A stretch of DNA of 6,105 nt, taken from contig CAKSWY010000044.1 in assembly GCA_934513685.1 (NCBI GenBank), forward strand, positions 1-6,105, in the 5' to 3' direction. The stretch comes from an uncultured Oscillospiraceae bacterium. Its GTDB lineage: Bacteria > Bacillota > Clostridia > Oscillospirales > Ruminococcaceae. Under the pieces are notes generated by a model. That model made no database searches, was not told the DNA's origin, and was given only the letters and a program-made list of their open reading frames with translations. Made by a program: the position numbers and the translations under genes. Numbering within the stretch: the first letter of the stretch is position 1; each line of letters opens with the position of its first letter. This document shows, piece after piece, positions 4,495 through 6,105 of this stretch.

Positions 4495-6105
4495 ATGCAG
4501 CAGGAAATGCAGGAAGGCAAATTCAAGCTGGTGGCACCGTATCAGCCGACCGGCGATCAGCCCCAGGCCATTGATGCCCTCGTAAAAGGCATTGAGGCCG
4601 GAGACCGGGCCCAGACCCTGCTGGGTGTAACCGGCAGCGGCAAAACCTTTACCATGGCCAACGTGATTGCCCGGGTAAACCGCCCCACGCTGGTGCTGGC
4701 CCACAATAAAACGCTGGCGGCCCAGCTCTGCACGGAATTCCGCGAGTTTTTCCCGGACAATGCGGTGGAGTATTTTGTTTCGTACTACGACTATTATCAG
4801 CCCGAGGCGTACATCCCGTCCACCGACACCTACATTGAAAAAGACAGTGCCATCAACGATGAGATCGACCGCCTGCGCCATTCGGCCACGGCGGCGCTGT
4901 CGGAACGGCGGGATGTGATCATTGTGGCCAGCGTTTCCTGCATTTACAGCCTGGGCGACCCCATTGATTACCGCAGCATGGTCATCAGCCTGCGGCCTGG
5001 CATGGAGATGAGCCGGGAACAGCTGTGCAAACGGCTGGTCTCCCTGCAATACGAACGCAATGACGTGAACTTTACCCGCAACAAGTTCCGCGTGAGGGGC
5101 GATGTGGTGGAGATCAATCTGGCCTATATGAGCGACCTGGCCATTCGGGTGGAATTCTTCGGGGACGAGATCGACCGGATCACCGAGACAAACCCGCTGA
5201 CCGGCGAGCGAAAAAATGTGGTAAAGCATGTGGCCATTTTCCCGGCGAGCCATTACATCGTCTCGCCGGAGAAGATGCAGGCGGGCCTGAAGCGCATCAG
5301 CGAGGAAATGGACGAACAGGTGAAGAAATTCACCCAGGAAGGCAAGTTGATCGAGGCACAGCGCATTGCTCAGCGCACCAACTACGACATGGAAATGCTC
5401 ACGGAAGTGGGAATGTGCAAGGGCATCGAGAACTATTCTGCCGTGCTCAGCGGCAGGGCGCCCGGCTCGACCCCCACCACGCTGCTGGACTATTTCCCCA
5501 AGGACTTTTTGTTGTTTGTGGATGAAAGCCATGTGATGCTGCCCCAGCTTCGGGCCATGTACGGCGGCGACTATGCCCGCAAAAAGACGCTGGTGGAATA
5601 TGGCTTCCGTCTGCCGTCGGCCTTTGACAACCGCCCCCTGAAATTTGAAGAGGTGGAAGCAAAGCTGAACCAGATGGTGTTCGTCAGCGCCACCCCCGGC
5701 GAGTATGAGCGGGAACACAGCAGCCAGGTCGCCCAGCAGGTCATTCGCCCCACCGGTTTGCTGGATCCTCAGATCGTGGTGAAGCCAGTGGAAGGCCAGA
5801 TCGAGGACCTTTTGGGCGAGATCCGACAGCGCACGGCGCGCGGTGAACGGGTGCTTGTGACCACGCTGACCAAAAAGATGGCTGAGGACCTGACCGATTA
5901 TCTCACCGAGCAGGGCGTCAAAGTCAAGTATATGCACCATGAGGTGGATACCTTTGAGCGCATGGAGCTGATCAAGGACCTGCGCCTTGGGGCAATTGAT
6001 GTGATCGTGGGCATCAACCTGCTTCGGGAGGGCCTGGACCTTCCGGAAGTGTCTTTGGTGGCCATTCTGGACGCGGATAAGGAAGGTTTTCTGCGCAGCG
6101 AGACC
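4495..6105 (+). CDS. uvrB: Excinuclease ABC subunit B, partial (C-terminus beyond window)
   Basis: DNA damage verification subunit of nucleotide excision repair; UvrA loads it on damaged DNA and it then recruits UvrC. The window holds 537 codons of a protein usually about 660-700 residues. Walker A is GVTGSGKT (44-51, K50). The beta-hairpin that inserts between strands starts with SYYDYYQPEAY (96-106), with the aromatic residues intact. The UvrA-interaction region lies within about 150-250. The helicase DESH box is at 343-346, SATPG at 398-402, and GINLLREGLDLPEV at 506-519. The last helicase motif and the C-terminal UvrC-interacting coiled coil are cut off. I chose ATG 4495, preceded by GGAAGGG (4483-4489); an in-frame ATG at 4444 lacks a ribosome binding site and lies too close to the promoter. 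It has its own promoter after the upstream terminator. Nothing in the visible part looks damaged. Confidence 0.97.
   Translation, partial: MQQEMQEGKFKLVAPYQPTGDQPQAIDALVKGIEAGDRAQTLLGVTGSGKTFTMANVIARVNRPTLVLAHNKTLAAQLCTEFREFFPDNAVEYFVSYYDYYQPEAYIPSTDTYIEKDSAINDEIDRLRHSATAALSERRDVIIVASVSCIYSLGDPIDYRSMVISLRPGMEMSREQLCKRLVSLQYERNDVNFTRNKFRVRGDVVEINLAYMSDLAIRVEFFGDEIDRITETNPLTGERKNVVKHVAIFPASHYIVSPEKMQAGLKRISEEMDEQVKKFTQEGKLIEAQRIAQRTNYDMEMLTEVGMCKGIENYSAVLSGRAPGSTPTTLLDYFPKDFLLFVDESHVMLPQLRAMYGGDYARKKTLVEYGFRLPSAFDNRPLKFEEVEAKLNQMVFVSATPGEYEREHSSQVAQQVIRPTGLLDPQIVVKPVEGQIEDLLGEIRQRTARGERVLVTTLTKKMAEDLTDYLTEQGVKVKYMHHEVDTFERMELIKDLRLGAIDVIVGINLLREGLDLPEVSLVAILDADKEGFLRSET

Noticed and set aside
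4465..5940. A 491-codon open frame on the minus strand, antisense to uvrB
   Set aside because: Same pattern: it mirrors conserved uvrB codons and has no recognisable domain or upstream signals.

Overview
This window carries ordinary chromosomal housekeeping genes of a Gram-positive bacterium, most likely a GC-rich member of the Clostridia (Oscillospiraceae/Ruminococcaceae-like gut anaerobe). The evidence is strong AGGAG-type ribosome binding sites, Firmicute-style sigma-A promoters (TATAAT, TATACT), a pyruvate kinase with the C-terminal PEP-utiliser-like domain seen in Bacillus and relatives, luxS, and GC-rich third codon positions. The taxonomic call is an inference from style, not from a database match.

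Layout. Positions 1-461 (minus) hold the first 153 codons of deoB (phosphopentomutase), cut by the window edge. A 368-bp divergent intergenic region (462-829) holds a probable deoB promoter, a GC-rich pair of mutually exclusive hairpins in the deoB leader, and two tandem promoter-like sequences facing pyk. pyk (830-2572) is followed after 45 nt by luxS (2618-3076), then a textbook intrinsic terminator (3097-3135), so pyk-luxS reads as one transcription unit. A single-gene unit follows: an AraC-family regulator with a C-terminal GyrI-like effector domain (3286-4308), with a palindrome over its probable -10 box and a strong terminator hairpin behind it (4318-4363). uvrB (4495 to window end, partial) has its own promoter, flanked by a 9-bp inverted repeat.

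How the genes work together. DeoB interconverts ribose 1-phosphate and ribose 5-phosphate, feeding nucleoside sugars into central carbon metabolism. Pyk performs the ATP-yielding last step of glycolysis, and some Bacillus-type enzymes of this architecture are activated by ribose 5-phosphate. LuxS recycles S-ribosylhomocysteine in the activated methyl cycle and makes the AI-2 precursor. The AraC/GyrI regulator is an orphan here, with no adjacent efflux or detoxification gene as an obvious target. UvrB belongs to nucleotide excision repair.

I see no CRISPR, mobile element, tRNA/rRNA, toxin-antitoxin or recognisable defence system, and no convincing novel system. The observations most worth a second look are regulatory: the ACCTGT/ACAGGT repeats at the araC-type and uvrB promoters, the overlapping hairpins in the deoB leader, and the pyk-luxS linkage.
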